Shown: positions 13,793 through 26,180, counted from the first letter of the stretch. The stretch: DNA of 64,000 bases from Prochilodus magdalenae (GCA_024036415.1 JAMWET010000604.1:56001-120000), one strand, 5' to 3'. The notes: a model not told the origin generated them from the letters alone. Made by a program: numbers and translations.

Positions 13793-13975
13793 GTGTGACG
13801 AAAATGGATAAGCAGATGTTAATGAGGAGTGATTACATTAGGGTGTGTCAAAGACCATAGTGTGAAGAAAGTAGCTATGCAATTCTTTGATGATTAATGA
13901 GTGGCTGAACACATTCAGAAACCTGTCCAGTCTGTGCCAAATTCAATCAATACCAATATCTGCATTCAGTAAATT
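13793..13975 (+). repeat. Unnamed interspersed repeat, copy 1 of 2
   Basis: The block GGAGTGATTACATTAGGGTG near 13826, followed by CAAAGACCATAGTGT, and the later GTCTGTGCCAAATTCAATCA near 13931, match GGAGTGATTGCGTTTGGGTG / CAAAGGCCATAGTAT and GTTCATGCCAAATTGAATCA in the copy at 27335-27600. Order and orientation are the same. The middle is shorter here, so this copy or its partner carries an indel. No coding capacity is seen. Confidence 0.6.
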
Positions 13976-14232
13976 TTTCCTGTTGTTCAACTTCTATAGA
14001 ATGAATTAGTTTATATGTAGTGACATTGGTTCTATGTATGTGCCCCTCCGTTTGTCCATCTGTCTGTCCCTCAACATAAAGCTTAAATGAGCGTTTATGA
14101 GATAATCACACTCCTCCCCAGCTATACCTCCTCTGTCTTATCCCACAAAGCACTTAAGGATGTGACAGTGAGACCCTGTTGCTCTTCTAATTGGAAACTG
14201 ACACACTCACTCCTTCTTCTCTCTCCTTTCAG

Positions 14233-14314
14233 AACAGGGCCTTGTGTGTTGGTGTGGATTGTGTGAGGAGGAAGTTAACTTAAAGAGAGCAACGGTGTCC
14301 ATTTACCACAGGTG
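14233..14314 (+). other. tgfbr3: tgfbr3 5' UTR portion of the first coding exon
   Basis: The acceptor is strong: a pyrimidine-rich tract (TCCTTCTTCTCTCTCCTTTC) directly precedes AG at 14231-14232. The 82 nt between the acceptor and the start codon contain no ATG and include in-frame stops (TAA triplets near 14276-14282), so translation must begin downstream. This matches human TGFBR3, where the start codon lies within an internal exon. Confidence 0.75.
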
Positions 14315-14375
14315 ATGGCACAAAGACGCCCCATAGCGGTCCTGCTCTTCGCCCTCTACAGCGTGGTCTCTGCAG
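14315..14375 (+). CDS. tgfbr3: tgfbr3 (betaglycan), signal-peptide exon
   Basis: The start ATG at 14315 opens 20 codons plus one base. The peptide begins MAQRRPIAVLL and continues through FALYSVVSA: a short basic start, a hydrophobic core and a small-residue end, as in a secretory signal peptide. The donor is GCAG followed by GTAGG at 14376. As I recall it, the human betaglycan leader is also 21 residues ending in Ala-Gly with the intron after the first base of the Gly codon, so length and phase match exactly. Betaglycan is a membrane proteoglycan that presents TGF-beta 1-3, inhibin and BMP ligands to type I/II receptors. The leader alone would not identify the gene; the call rests on exon 3, 31 kb downstream on the same strand. 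The phase does not fit exon 3 cleanly (see that entry). Confidence 0.8.
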
Positions 14376-15986
14376 GTAGGAGCTGTTTTCCTCATCTTTT
14401 TCTCATCAGCCTTCCTTTCCCTCTCTCTGCAGTAATAATAAGCGAGCAGTGAATGGACATGCCGTGACATGGCACAAAGCCTCTTTATCATCTGTGCTAT
14501 TTTCCTTACAGAGATGATGGACGTGATTGATAATTTATTACGAGCAGCTTAAACGGCCCATTGCTATGAGCCGTGGCTCATAAAGACAAGCGCACAGGTG
14601 CACAGGTGCTTCAGGCTTTGAGTGGAAACTTGAAACATCAATTTTTTCTTGCTTAGCTTAAATACTGACGGTTAGCCAAGCTGAAGTTTGCGTTTTAGTT
14701 TTGCACTGGAGCTACAGAGTACCTAAAAAGTTATAGAAACCTCACTGTCCAAAGAGTAACAGGTATTTCCAAAACAACAGCTTTACACGAGAGAGCGAAA
14801 ACCTAATTTAGATCAATGGAAGCAGGATATTTTCAAGCACTTTTGGACCATTTCTGTTGATTTAATCATCCTGAGATTTTCACACAATGGTAACAGCAGC
14901 TGCTGTGTTCAAAGTAAAATTTGACAAAAATGGAGATGCATGTTTTTCATCGGAGATCAACAATATGCAGCAATCAGCGTTGTGAAAATAGCATGCGTAC
15001 ATCATAACACACATGCCACAAACTGTAGTTTCTATGCCTGGATTAGGCTACACAATACTTTTGCTGTTTCTTTATCATGAGACCGATCATCTCCTTGCAC
15101 AAGGTAATATGTTGTCGGAAACTGTGGCCGAGCCATATCTGAGTGTCACAAAGAGGGCAGTATGAACTGTTTGCTCACTTAAATAGAATTTAAGATAACA
15201 AATGTTTTAACATTTCATATACAGTTTAGATTTTAAATCTAATTTAAATGTAGATAATATTAGTTTCTACTGTGATCAGTGCTTATAGCTGTTTACATTT
15301 TTTGGTAACACGCTTGTTGCGTTGCTTCGTGTTGCAGCGCTGTGTAATTCCTAGAGGGTGTAATTGTGATATATGTAGTATGTGGTTTGTTGTTTCTCCT
15401 CTTTGTTTTTACCATGTTTACATACATAAGAAAAAGAGCACACGGACATCCTGTTGGTCAGCATCAAGGAACATGTCGTGAGGAAAATACAAAAAATCAG
15501 ACATCCAAGACATTTTTGTCGGGGTGTCGGGGGACACATTGCTGTCTTTCAATTATGTCACACTATGTGGTCTGTCTGTCATCCTGATGCTCATATTCGG
15601 GCCTAACAATGGAATTTAGCTGCAGCAAAACAATCTGGTTAAAATTGGTCTGAATTTGTGTAGACTAATCATGGTATTAATAGTTTTTGGTACTGTGTAA
15701 AACAAACAAAAGTACTTTACATAGCTGAAAACAGTAATATCTCCCATTTTCATGGCTTTTTAGCAGTATACATATAAACGTATACAATCATTTAGTGTCA
15801 GAAACCACAAAACTGAAAAAGCAAACTAAGTATGTCTTGGCTTAGCGAGTATGTTTGATCCAAGAAGGAGATTGTGCAAGTTTTATCAAACTGTTCTTTT
15901 AAGACCACAAATAAATCCTGCCAGCAGTTTTTTATAATTCTACTGCAGCAGCAACTTTCAATCCTCTTTCAAAGTTTGCCTGTGCT
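14376..15986. other. tgfbr3: Unremarkable intronic stretch
   Basis: A second good acceptor-like sequence (CCTTTCCCTCTCTCTGCAG ending at 14432) lies 57 bp into the intron, with TAATAATAA after it, so it is not expected to start coding sequence. Otherwise I see nothing definable. Confidence 0.4.
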
Positions 15987-16323
15987 GGTAACACTTTACT
16001 CGAACCCACTTACATAACATTGGCATAAACATGTAATATAGCAGATGTAATATGCTGTGATGAGTTGATATGATACGAGTTGATACGAGTTCATGACATT
16101 TGTCAAAATGCTTCATGCCTTGACGGCTAACTAAAATAACCATGTGACATAAGCTATCATGGCACCCAACGATATGGTTTCTGTAACGAGAATAATGCTA
16201 ACAAGGCACTGTTATAATACTGATCTGTCCTAACAACTCATGACAGCATGTGACATCTGTAATGACATGTGTATATCATGGTTATGTAAATGTTCGGAAG
16301 CAGGGCTCAAGTAAAGTGTTACC
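15987..16323. mobile_element. Terminal-inverted-repeat element (MITE-like), 337 bp
   Basis: The left end GGTAACACTTTACTCGAACC (15987-16006) is mirrored at the right end (16304-16323), whose reverse complement is GGTAACACTTTACTTGAGCC: 18 of 20 positions agree. Inner parts also pair loosely (TTACATAACA near 16009 against TGGTTATGTAAA near 16279). No open frame of note. GGTAACACTTTA ends recur in fish non-autonomous DNA transposons; I do not assign a superfamily. No clear target-site duplication is visible. Confidence 0.75.
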
Positions 16324-18712
16324 ACAGTATTTTCTATTCTCTCTGAGGCTAAATTGTGAACCAATCATGGCTTCTCACAATTTAGTAAGAGAAATCTGTG
16401 ACATTGTTATTTTTCCAGTTTGTGATTAGAACTACAGTAGATGAGATGTCCTGAATGTGTTGGGCGTTTTGGTGTGTGTGCAAGTGTGGAGGGGTGTGGT
16501 CCCGATAAGCTGTACTTGTTTCTGAATCTCTTGTCAGAGTGAGTAGCCTGTTTTGTCAGGCAATCACGGATCACCCCCAGTGCTTGGAATTTCCCTGCTC
16601 CCTCCCAGCATGCTCAGGGACAAAGGCTTGGGGGTTCTGAATAAAGAAACTGCTGACAGGCGCAATATCTAACCCCAAACACCAAACTGAGTCAACCCTA
16701 TATAGCCTGCCCCATCTAGCCAATTCACTGTTTGAAATATGTTTCACACTGGTGAATTTCTGCTGTAAGCACCATTTTGACAGTCACTGAGAGTCTGTGG
16801 TTTAAGGTTTTGCATCTTAGTTAATGGCCCCTTTCTATCAAATTTGGTGGTTCCTGGCCATGTTATGTGATAAACTCCATACCTGGGAGCCTGGCCCATG
16901 AGAACAGGTTCTGTCTACCAAAGTGCTGCGTTGACATCTCCTCCAGCACAACACACCACCAGATGATGAGAGGACAAAAATAAGACACATGAAAAAAACC
17001 CAAATAAACAAACTACAAATGGTGGCAGTTGTCAAGTTCTGGCTGTCGGTTTGGAGCGCTGTGGTTTGAGGCAAGATTCAGACAGTTTGGGAATTTGGCT
17101 AAAAGTATCTTTTCTTTTTTTTCTCCCGCTCTCTGCTGACCACGGTTCAAGACGCTTTACTCATCCAGACTCTGAGCGCCAATTTTACTGAATCCAGCTT
17201 CCATTTTTAGTTCATTCTTACACCCACTAGTCTGCTTTCCTGGCAAGGTGCGCTTTCACTTTTTCATGTTTTATGAAGCGCGTATATTGTACTGTACACA
17301 AAGTTTATTTTTACAATGTACCTGGATACATCGCTCACCTTTTATGTTACTTGTTGGTTGATTGTGTTCACTGAGTACCGTACATATTTCTTTTCTATAT
17401 TTAAATATAAAGTTATGTTGAGACCAGCACTAAGAACAAATTCTTGTCTGGTTCATATCTAAAAATATGATACCTGTGTTCTTTTGAAATTACTGAAAAG
17501 AAACCAGTGTTTCTTTAGGAGTCTTATTTCTTAAGACACCTGATCAGTGGGAACAAGAAAAATGAACCAGTAATGCTACGTTTTAAAAAATGTGATTAAA
17601 AACTGTGAATGCTATTATATTTTGATTCACTTTTTGAGTCTTTGAGTCTACCAACCACAATTTGCCACACCTGCCCCACATAAATGGTGAATTTCACAGA
17701 CTTCAAAATGTCCGTATAATATCATGGTTTTGTTGTGAACAGTATTATATAAAGTGATTTGATGTGCAGTTTGCCATTCAGATTTTTTTTCAGGAGTGAT
17801 ATTAATCAGACATCCAAAGCAGTTCAAATGCCTCTAAAAGCTGCATCACTTTTTAAAGAAATGTGGATTGCTATGTTTCTTTATATTAAACCATTTTGCA
17901 TTAGACTCCTCTGAATCTCTCATTCATGTGACTGAGCTGGGGTATCGCTAACTGTTAACAAAGCTAGCTGATGTTTTCTAGATCCAAGATAGTTTCCTGG
18001 CAAACTAACATTGGCACATCATCCACTAAGGACAAACAATGTTGTGTTGAAGACGACGAGTCCTCCAACACCATCTTATGTATTACCAGTTAGCTAGCTA
18101 GTGTTGGCTAACCACCATTACTCATCTGACGCATTTGAACAGATTTTTTTACCTTCCAAATATCTTTTAATTAACATGAGTTGTGCTTCTAGTTTCTCAT
18201 TACCTTGATTAAATTCTTTTGTTCTGTAAAGCTTGACTAACCTAGCAACAGGTGCCACATCAGAACGCCTTTGTAGGTGGAGCATGGATGACTCTAAACT
18301 GTGCTAAAATGGAGTGCTGTTGCGATAAGGTCCTAAATCATGTTGAACTGACTTGAACAATGTTTGTAGAGATATGGGTCAATGGTTATGCCAGAACATT
18401 AATAGCTAGTAAACACCATTCTTAGTCCGGCTGGCCTGAATCTCTGAGGGTCTGTTCCTGTTAGCGATGGTCAGCCAGGAGGACAATGGCCCCTTAGTCT
18501 GAAGGCCGCTTTAGTTTAGCATTGCTGTGTGTCTCCTGCCGTGACCTGCTCTTTAAGACAATGAGCTCACATAGGAGCCTCTCCACCTACCTCTTCCTCT
18601 AAAGCGTTTATGCCAGCATTGTTGCATTCCCCCATAGTTTCCAATCTACAGGAAATTCACTCATCTACGACAGCTCATCTACTTAAAGGTGTTGCTGAAA
18701 GTGTTTGCCTAC
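16324..18712. other. tgfbr3: Unremarkable intronic stretch
   Basis: No exon, RNA gene or definable repeat was recognised. Composition is AT-rich with scattered TAGCTAGC motifs near 18090. Confidence 0.4.
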
Positions 18713-18752
18713 ATATATATATATATATATGTGTGTGTGTGTATGTGTGTAT
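18713..18752. repeat. (AT)n(GT)n compound microsatellite
   Basis: An ATATAT run to 18730 passes directly into GTGTGT with a GTATGT interruption. Confidence 0.85.
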
Positions 18753-19851
18753 TTTTATATAATTTACACAGCAATAACATCCAATAATAATAAAAAAAAT
18801 CTTCACCAGTATTTGTTTGAGAGAGGTTTTAGTTATTTCCTAAGTTCTTTACCTCATCAGTCCAGCAGACTCTAGAAAGTTTGTAAGAGTGCTGCGACAG
18901 CTCGCAGTATAGACGTTTACAGTTTTAAAGATGGGTCTAGATTGCATGACACAGCAGGAATAGTGAATTATTTGCAACTAGAAATAGACACTAAGTGTGT
19001 TTTTGCCTTTCACACACGCATTACTGTGTTGGCCCTGAGGCCGGGATAAAATGCTACATTCATCAATATAGGAGCGCATTGCCTGTGGCACCTCGTTTAA
19101 TATAAAATTGGTTTTAGACTTAACATGTCTGTTTCTTTTGAAAGATGCTTATTTAGAACATGTTTGTTGACAGAGCTGTCTAGACTCGTTTAGCCCTTTG
19201 GTTCTGATGAGTCCAAGCCTGAAGAAGCCTGTAGAAGGTCAGACACTGCGGACAGTTCAAAAGCCTAGACGAACTTTTACCCTGATGCTAAAGTCCTGTT
19301 TTTGTTTTGGACAGAGGCAGTCTCCCTGAGAAACCTCCAGCTTTCTTTTGTTTTTGGAAATCCAAAACTAGGACATTATCTAATCTGCTGCATCAACATT
19401 TGGCCCGTGATTCGTTCCACATGGACTGCGGGGGGAATCGTGCTTTATCTATTTTTTTTTTCTTTTTTTGAGTGCTGGTATTTTAGTTAATGGAGTTCAG
19501 TATAGTCTAGATAAACATTTGGCCTTAATTATTAGGATGGAAATAATGCAGATGGAAATTGTTTGTTAGAAACAGTGTGAGTATATGCTGTGCATCAGAA
19601 TTCAGCAATATAAGATTTGTTGGATGAAGGAGCTTCATTTGCCTGTATGTGTCCCAGTCTCTTTCTGTCAATTTATTTTCTCCCAGTGTATTTTTGAGCA
19701 GTTTCCTATGTTTACAACAAGTCTGCCTTGCTAATGGCAGCAGTGAGGTTGTGCGTTCTGGTGGAAATGAGGCCTAATGCATCTTTTTAGCATGAAACAG
19801 AATGTTTTTGTTGAACAGTTTAAATGTCAAATCCTTCAGCTTTATTCCGCA

Positions 19852-20062
19852 TACACTGTATATCCAAAGGTTTGCAGACACACACCCATCCAGTGGATAT
19901 TCAAGAGTTTTACCGAAGAGTGTGTAGTAACAGCCTCCACTTCTCTGCAGTTAGTAAGCTTAGGTGCTGATGTTGGATTATTAGTTCTGGTCACAGACTT
20001 ATTGGATAGGGCTTCATCATTCCAAAGAATGCTATCCCTATCCTCTTTCACAGTGTAAGAGC
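19852..20062 (-). mobile_element. Tc1/mariner-like transposon remnant, reverse orientation
   Basis: It begins with a terminus-like segment ACTGTATATCCAAAGGTTTG (19855-19874). Then comes AACAGCCTCCACTTCTCTGC near 19929 and GGTGCTGATGTTGGATTA near 19963, which resemble the antisense of the transposase C-terminal region of fish Tc1 elements. TCATCATTCCAAAGAATGCT near 20015 continues the same antisense region. The copy is heavily decayed and truncated. Identification is from recalled family sequence. Confidence 0.55.
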
Positions 20063-20944
20063 AAACATATTTCTCACTACACATGACTTTTTACAACACT
20101 TTATTTATAAAATGTATGTGCCATAAATCATAAACTCTGACCAAGGCAAAGCGTCTGGGCACCAATCAGTCTGCCATTTTTTCAGTTTTGGCCAAAGGCA
20201 TTTTTTAATGCCCTGTTACAGTTTCACACTACAATACTGTGACAGGTAGTGCACACATAAACAGGTGTATCCAAAATGCACTGTGTTGTGTAATTTGAAG
20301 ATGCATAGACTGCAAAAGCAATTTGTGAGAATCAAGACTATGGCTACTGTGAAAAAGTGCCAAGCAAGCTTGCCTACTGTTGACATAAAATCCCAGCCTA
20401 AAGACACAAAGTGGCACAATTGCATAAAGTAATGATTTATATTGGCTTAGTGATCCACAGTGCTTTAACCGGCAGCATATTTAGGGCCTTGTTTTATAAC
20501 GTAGGTAATGAGAGTGATGGAGTAGGGCAGGAGGACAGAGTGTTTACAGGTGTTATAAATGTTATTAAGTCGGATTTGATTTGTTTCTTGAATATTGTAA
20601 TCTGTGCACTCTTATGCGTAATCAGTAATACCACTTTCATAAGTAAATCTGACTCACAAACTGGAGCTCACTGCTGGGTCACAATGACCTCACACTCTAG
20701 CCAACAAGTGAAAGTGAGCATGATTGCTCTCTCACTTTCTCTCTCTCGTGCAAGCTATCTTTCCTGTCCCTCTCCCAGCACCTGTTTCTCTCTTGTGGGA
20801 CCTCTACTAACTATCACATAACTATCCATATCACAAACTGTCCAGCTCGGTCTGCAGTGTTCTTGTGTAATTTTGAAATGAATGTGTGATGAGACTTCAC
20901 TCAGTCTGTAAGTCTTCTATCAAGCATAGTCAGCAACTTTTGTG

Positions 20945-21190
20945 AGAGCTCTTTCACTCTGATCAGGACCACCACAGTACCACCACTGAGCAGATATTAT
21001 GTGGGTGGTGGAACATTCTCAGGGCACTGCGGTGACACTGACATGGTGCTGCTGGTGTGCTAGTTTGTGTTGAGCTGGTATGTGTGCATCAGAGTTTTTA
21101 AGCACCTCTGTGTCACTGCTGGTTTCAGAATAGTCCACCAACCACAACTGTCCATCCAACAGAATCCTGTGGGCAGCAATGACACAGTGA
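20945..21190 (+). repeat. Palindromic fish interspersed repeat (copy 2 of 3)
   Basis: The best preserved copy: GGTGGTGGAACATTCTCAGG near 21004, then CGGTGACACTGACATGGTG near 21030, GTTGAGCTGGTATGTGTGCA, GAGTTTTTAAGCACCTC, TGTCACTGCTGGTTTCAGAA near 21110 and TAGTCCACCAACCACAACTG near 21131, ending at TCCTGTGGGCAGC near 21165. Related blocks occur at 885-1262 and, in the other orientation, at 22085-22160. In my memory this repeat is abundant in otophysan genomes. Confidence 0.65.
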
Positions 21191-21285
21191 CATGTATGTG
21201 TCTAAGCCTAAACCTAACTCTGACCTTAACCTCAGTCACCAAAATGACATGGTTTACATCTTTTACAAAAAAATGAAAATGTGTG

Positions 21286-21291
21286 GTCTCC

Positions 21292-21349
<58 letters not shown>

Positions 21350-21360
21350 GTCTCTCTGTC

Positions 21361-21393
<33 letters not shown>

Positions 21394-21394
21394 C

Positions 21395-21438
<44 letters not shown>

Positions 21439-21448
21439 TCTCTCCTTT
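21286..21448. repeat. Compound (CT)n / (CTGT)n microsatellite
   Basis: CT runs alternate with CTGTCTGTCTGT blocks over about 160 bp. It lies next to a short CTAAGCCTAAACCTAACTC segment near 21202 that resembles part of another fish repeat. All open frames here are low complexity. Confidence 0.95.
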
Positions 21449-22084
21449 CCCCTACTTTCTTTGCCACTTACACGATGGAAGCGGTATGCACTTTCTTTGC
21501 CTATTTTCTGGCTGACATTCACTCTTGCTCTGCCAGGCTGTACATTAGGCTGTAGTATACTATAACAGTATGTTGTGCTCTGTGGGGGGCTGTGCTCAGA
21601 TTTCACTGTTGAAACCGAGAGTATGGGAGCTGATCCAGGTGTATTAGTTTAGTGGCACTTGCCAAAAACAGCGCAGGCAGGATGCTGTTTATGATGAGAG
21701 AGGAGGAAGGGGCAGGGTTGCACTACATGTGAGTGCTCATGCCAAACCCTCCTCTACCTTCCGTCTCATCACTCCATCAATTTTCCCTTCTGCACCTGAG
21801 ACTGAGAGTGGCTTGACACATTAGAATGTGTAGGAACCCTGTGCTCACTCTTATCAGCTCATCTTCAGTTCCTTTCACTCATAAAGCAAAAAAGATGTTA
21901 TCCACAGCCCACTATGTTCTGACAGCCATCCTGCTTTCTCACGGAACTAGGCTTAGGGTTGGCTCTAATTTTTGGGTTTCACCAAAATGCTGACATAGTG
22001 TGAGGTTTTAGTTTGATCAGAAACCAGTGACACCACAATGTGACATAACAGAAATTCTAATAATCTTTGAGCTAGATGTTGAAA

Positions 22085-22160
22085 TGACCAAACATGCTGC
22101 CCACAGGATGCACAGTGTTTAAAACCTGCTGTGTCTGATCCACTCATATCAGCACATGTG
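22085..22160 (-). repeat. Palindromic fish interspersed repeat, fragment (copy 3 of 3)
   Basis: TGCTGCCCACAGGATGCACA near 22096 is followed by GTTTAAAACCTGCTGTGTCT and GATCCACTCATATCAGCACA near 22137. This is the far half of the palindromic family, about 0.9 kb from copy 2. Confidence 0.5.
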
Positions 22161-23274
22161 TACATTCAAAGTCCATTTTAACACAAATGCCGAGCTACTA
22201 GTTAGCTATTTTTCTCTCTGAAGCTAGGCAACTGTGCACAATGCCAATCCCATGACTTTTCCAAAAGATGACTTACCTGCTGTTAACATTAATTTCAGCT
22301 GTGACATCGTATCTAGCACAGGCCTAGATAAAAAGGATATAGCGGTCTGCTGGCTTGATAAAGTAGGTACTGCATGTACTGCTGGTCCACCACTCAGCCG
22401 CCTGTGTCTACCATTATTTGTCCTCCTCAAAGAGATTTTTAACACCGATAATCATTCAATTTGGAAAATAAATAAGGACAGATATTATTATTATAAAAAA
22501 AAAAAGAATAACTAGGCCTTATATAAAAATGAAAAGTTTTAATCTTGTTTCAGCTGTATAACTGGCTTTAGGATATTGAGGTTAAAATATTTACTAGACT
22601 TATTTACACAAGATAACCAAAGAAAAAGAATAGAGAAAAAATATGTGAATTGGACTGCGAGTGGAAAATGAGTGAACCACAACTTAACCATCAGTGGGCT
22701 GCCTGGAAAATGTTGAGCAAGAAGAAAGAGGGCTGCAAGCTTTGCCATCAGTGAACCCCCTCCTTCTTTTTATTATAAGTTGTAGGACAAAAAACCTTAA
22801 ATGATCAACTGAAGTGTCACAATAGGGAGAGCTTGAGGTCCAGATACTTTTATTCAGTCATATCACATTTAAATCCACATTGGTGATCAGTGTGTAGTAG
22901 TGCTGCATGCTCTTCTGTCTGTTTGGCTGAGAAAAGAGTGTGTTGTCGAGACTAATGACCCTAAACATTGAATAAATCCAGGCATCATTATGAAAGAGGA
23001 TGCTGTTTGTTTAGTCTATTTGTCTGAAAAATTATCCTCAGAGTTTGAACAACGTCATTTAGCACTGCATTAAAAATCCCCTTTAGCTTCGTATCTCTGG
23101 CCTATCTCCTACCCTGTTACCAGACAGAGCATACAAGCCTTATATAAGTCAGAGCTCCAGTGATCTCTAGAGCTGCTCTATGGGCTGTGTGTGTCTGTAT
23201 GTGCAAGAGTGCAAGAGCCAGATTATGTGTGCTGCCAGAGTATTGCACAACCTCTGTAATGTGAGCTATGGCAC

Positions 23275-24135
23275 CAGAGGGGCAGAGAGACTGTCCAAAT
23301 GAACAGATAGAGTGAGAGGGAGATAGACAAAGAAACAGATAGAAGGTTGAAAAGAGTAGGACAGGCAAGAGGGAATGAGAGAGAGAAAGAGAGATAGAAG
23401 AAGAAGAATGTGCAAAAAGGGAGGGAGAATGAAGGGTGAGAAAGATAGAAAGGGAGTTGGGAAAGATAGAATGAGTGGAAGAGGAAGAGAAAAAAGGAGA
23501 GCATGAGGAGTAGACTGAAAGGTAGAGAGAAATAGAAAGACTGTCAAAAAGAGAGAGAGGTGAAAGAACATAGGTAAGGGGATTAAGAAGGATAGAAAGA
23601 TAGACGAAGGTGCAGAATGAGAGGGAGAGTGTAGAGAAGGGGGTAGCAGAGAGATAGAGAGTGAGATGAGTACATAGAAAGAACTAGGGATAGAGAGAGT
23701 GGAAAATGGAGAGAAAGAGAGAGCGGAGGACAGCACTTTGACTAGGCTGAGAGATAGAAGAAGAGATATAGTCAAAGAGAGAGAGGTGAAAGAAAGTAGG
23801 AAAGGAGAAAGAGAAAGAGACTTGCAGAAGGGGCAGATTGAGGGCAAGAATGAGGGTTGATAGAGAGATAAAGAAAAGATGAGATCAGGATAGAAAAGAA
23901 AAGTTAACAAGAAAAGGAGAGAAAGAGTATAGGACAAAATGAGAATAAAGAGTGGAAGAGGGAGTGGGGTAAGAAGGGAATAAAGATTAGACTGAAAGAG
24001 AAAGAGAGAAAATGATAGAGAGAGCAGAGTGAGAGAGTAGATATGAGAGAGGGAATAAAAAGGAGACAGAGCAAGAGAGAACTTAAATAATGAGAGAGGC
24101 AAAAATGAGAGAGAGAAGAGACAGAGATAAAATGA
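23275..24135 (+). repeat. 860-bp polypurine (GA-rich) tract with hidden long period
   Basis: Almost entirely A and G on the plus strand. It is not a simple dinucleotide array: GACTGAAAGGTAGAGAGA at 23513, AAAGAGAGAGAGGTGAAAGA near 23548 and GAAGGTGCAGAATGAG at 23606 recur as diverged copies 221-228 bp later (23740, about 23775 and 23827). A third partial copy begins near 23982. The minus-strand open frame of 278 codons is low-complexity Ser/Leu/Phe and not a gene. Confidence 0.85.
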
Positions 24136-24361
24136 ATTCCCTCCTTTCTATGGCAGAAGTTACCATGTGATTGAGCCGTTTATACCCAGAATTCTGTGGT
24201 GCTTTTGTGATGGAGACTTGTGTGGTTGTTTACGTAGCAACAGCAAGTCTGTACTGCTTTACGCCATGACCACTTTTCTAACTCACCAAGACTCAGAGCG
24301 TGAGCAATGGTCTAATTCAGAGAAGCGGTTTGACTCAAAATCGAGAGGCTTTCTCCTTCTA

Positions 24362-24379
24362 GACACACACACACACATG

Positions 24380-24425
<46 letters not shown>

Positions 24426-24752
24426 CACCAAACACACACACACGCACACACACACACATGCACGCACACACACACACACACACGTGCGCACACACGCCAA
24501 ACACACACACACACATGCACGCACACACACACACACACGTGCGCACACACACCAAACACACACACACACACTCATACACTAACACACACGCGCGCGCACA
24601 CACACCAAACACACACACACACACATGCACACACACACACGCACACACACACTCACACACGCACACACACACACGCACACACCAAACACACACAGACGCA
24701 CACATGCGCACACACACACACACGCACATACACACACACACACACACACACA
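24362..24752 (+). repeat. (CA)n microsatellite with higher-order structure
   Basis: About 390 bp of CA repeats broken by recurrent interruptions: ATGCACGC at 24377, 24458 and 24515, and CCAAACAC at 24428, 24497, 24552, 24605 and 24682. Spacing of CCAAACAC is 69, 55, 53 and 77 bp, so larger units were duplicated within the array. His/Thr-rich and Cys/Val-rich translations are artefacts. Confidence 0.95.
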
Positions 24753-24799
24753 AAGAATATCCACTGAAAGTGGATAAATGAGCACAGAGAACACTTATA

Positions 24800-26146
24800 T
24801 GTGGTTAACCAGCTCTTTTCACTGCTGCTCTCTCTCTCTCACTCAGCTCACCATCAGTGTCTCTCATCCCTACACTCTACTTTGCCAGTAAGTTGGTGTA
24901 TGATTATCATGAGCCAGGACGATAATCGGAGACAGCTGGGGTGATCATGCACTTTCCATTGTGTTTCTCAAATGAGCACAATACTCAACCCCTGTTGGAG
25001 GGGCCATCGGAGCTCTGATTATTTCTAACCCTTCGGATGCTGTTAGAGAGAGCAGTTTAGACATGTATGTGGTTTTAATGTCCTGTCTTGTCATTTCTCT
25101 GCTTTTACAACTAAACAGGAAATATTATTCCCATCGTTCATGTCCTTCACTTCTTAAAGTGGACGTATTAACCTGATCCACTTATGTGGGCTAGACTAGA
25201 GCAGGATCATTTCAGAGTGATGCGGTTTTAATTTTGTAGCTCTCTGTGTGTTGTGTAAGGGCCTGGTGGAGGGGGCAATAAGGACCGTGTTACAGGATGA
25301 TGTCACCTTGTCTTATAGAAAAGGGTTGGAATTCCTACAAAACTTTTTAGGCAGTTGAGAAAAGTGGTTTATAATCTTACAGACAGTTTACATGCACAAC
25401 AGCTACATAACACACTGAAGGAGAGGAAAAAAAGAACAGCATAATGGATCCCTTTTCAAGAGACTGTCTGACAAAAAAAAAGTTTGCTTCTTTATTTTTT
25501 GTTAGGGAGCTACAAGAACTTAATTAGCAAAGTAATGCTTACATCAGCTACTGCCACCTCGATCATTAACTCCGTAGAGTATCTAAATAATCAAGAATTA
25601 AGGTTTAAAATTGCTTGCTATGACTCTTGGCTATTTGTATAGCTAACAGTATGTCAAATGATACGGAATTACTCAGCTTTGTTTGAGGAGAGTAACTAAG
25701 CTTTTGCAGAACATTTTTTTCCCATTAAAAATGGACAATATGGTTTTCTCTGAACTTAGAGGTCTGTACGGAACTGATTTTAAAAATTTGTCCAGCTTCT
25801 GCCAAAACCCAGCAACATTTGTCCCACTCCTGCCCACAACATAGTTGTTTCAGCCTGCCGCTGCCCGCAGCCCCATTCAATGATAAATGACATCCAGTAT
25901 TTGACTTATTCTATTCCTAAATAAATGTTCTCCTGAGGTAATCAATCAAATAAAAATCTATCAAAATGCCTGCATATGTCAGACTTGCCTGTAGAGTACT
26001 TTCCACAGATGTGGCCAACTGACCATCCGAAGTCATTTCTGTAATGCAGTTCATGTGAGGTTATTACTTTCTTATTGTTTAGTAAACTGTTTTCCCCTTA
26101 TGTTAGTTCTACATTACAATTATTATGTAATTCCTATTTTAATGGG

Positions 26147-26148
<2 letters not shown>
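24800..26148. other. tgfbr3: Unremarkable intronic stretch
   Basis: No definable coding, RNA or repeat feature was seen. Confidence 0.4.

Positions 26149-26180
<32 letters not shown>
26149..26180 (+). repeat. (ATT)n trinucleotide microsatellite
   Basis: About ten perfect ATT units. Confidence 0.95.

Noticed and set aside
14433..14448. Alternative donor for the signal exon at GCA|GTGAAT giving phase 2
   Set aside because: It would also satisfy the 45602 acceptor, but the donor is weak and adds a non-conserved hydrophobic segment; the GCAG|GTAGG donor at 14376 matches human length and phase exactly.
23266..24102. 278-codon minus-strand open frame
   Set aside because: Pure low-complexity Ser/Leu/Phe translation of a GA-rich tract; no stops because the tract has few of the needed bases.
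24167..24781. 204-codon His/Thr-rich frame and Cys/Val-rich antisense frames
   Set aside because: Translation of the (CA)n array.
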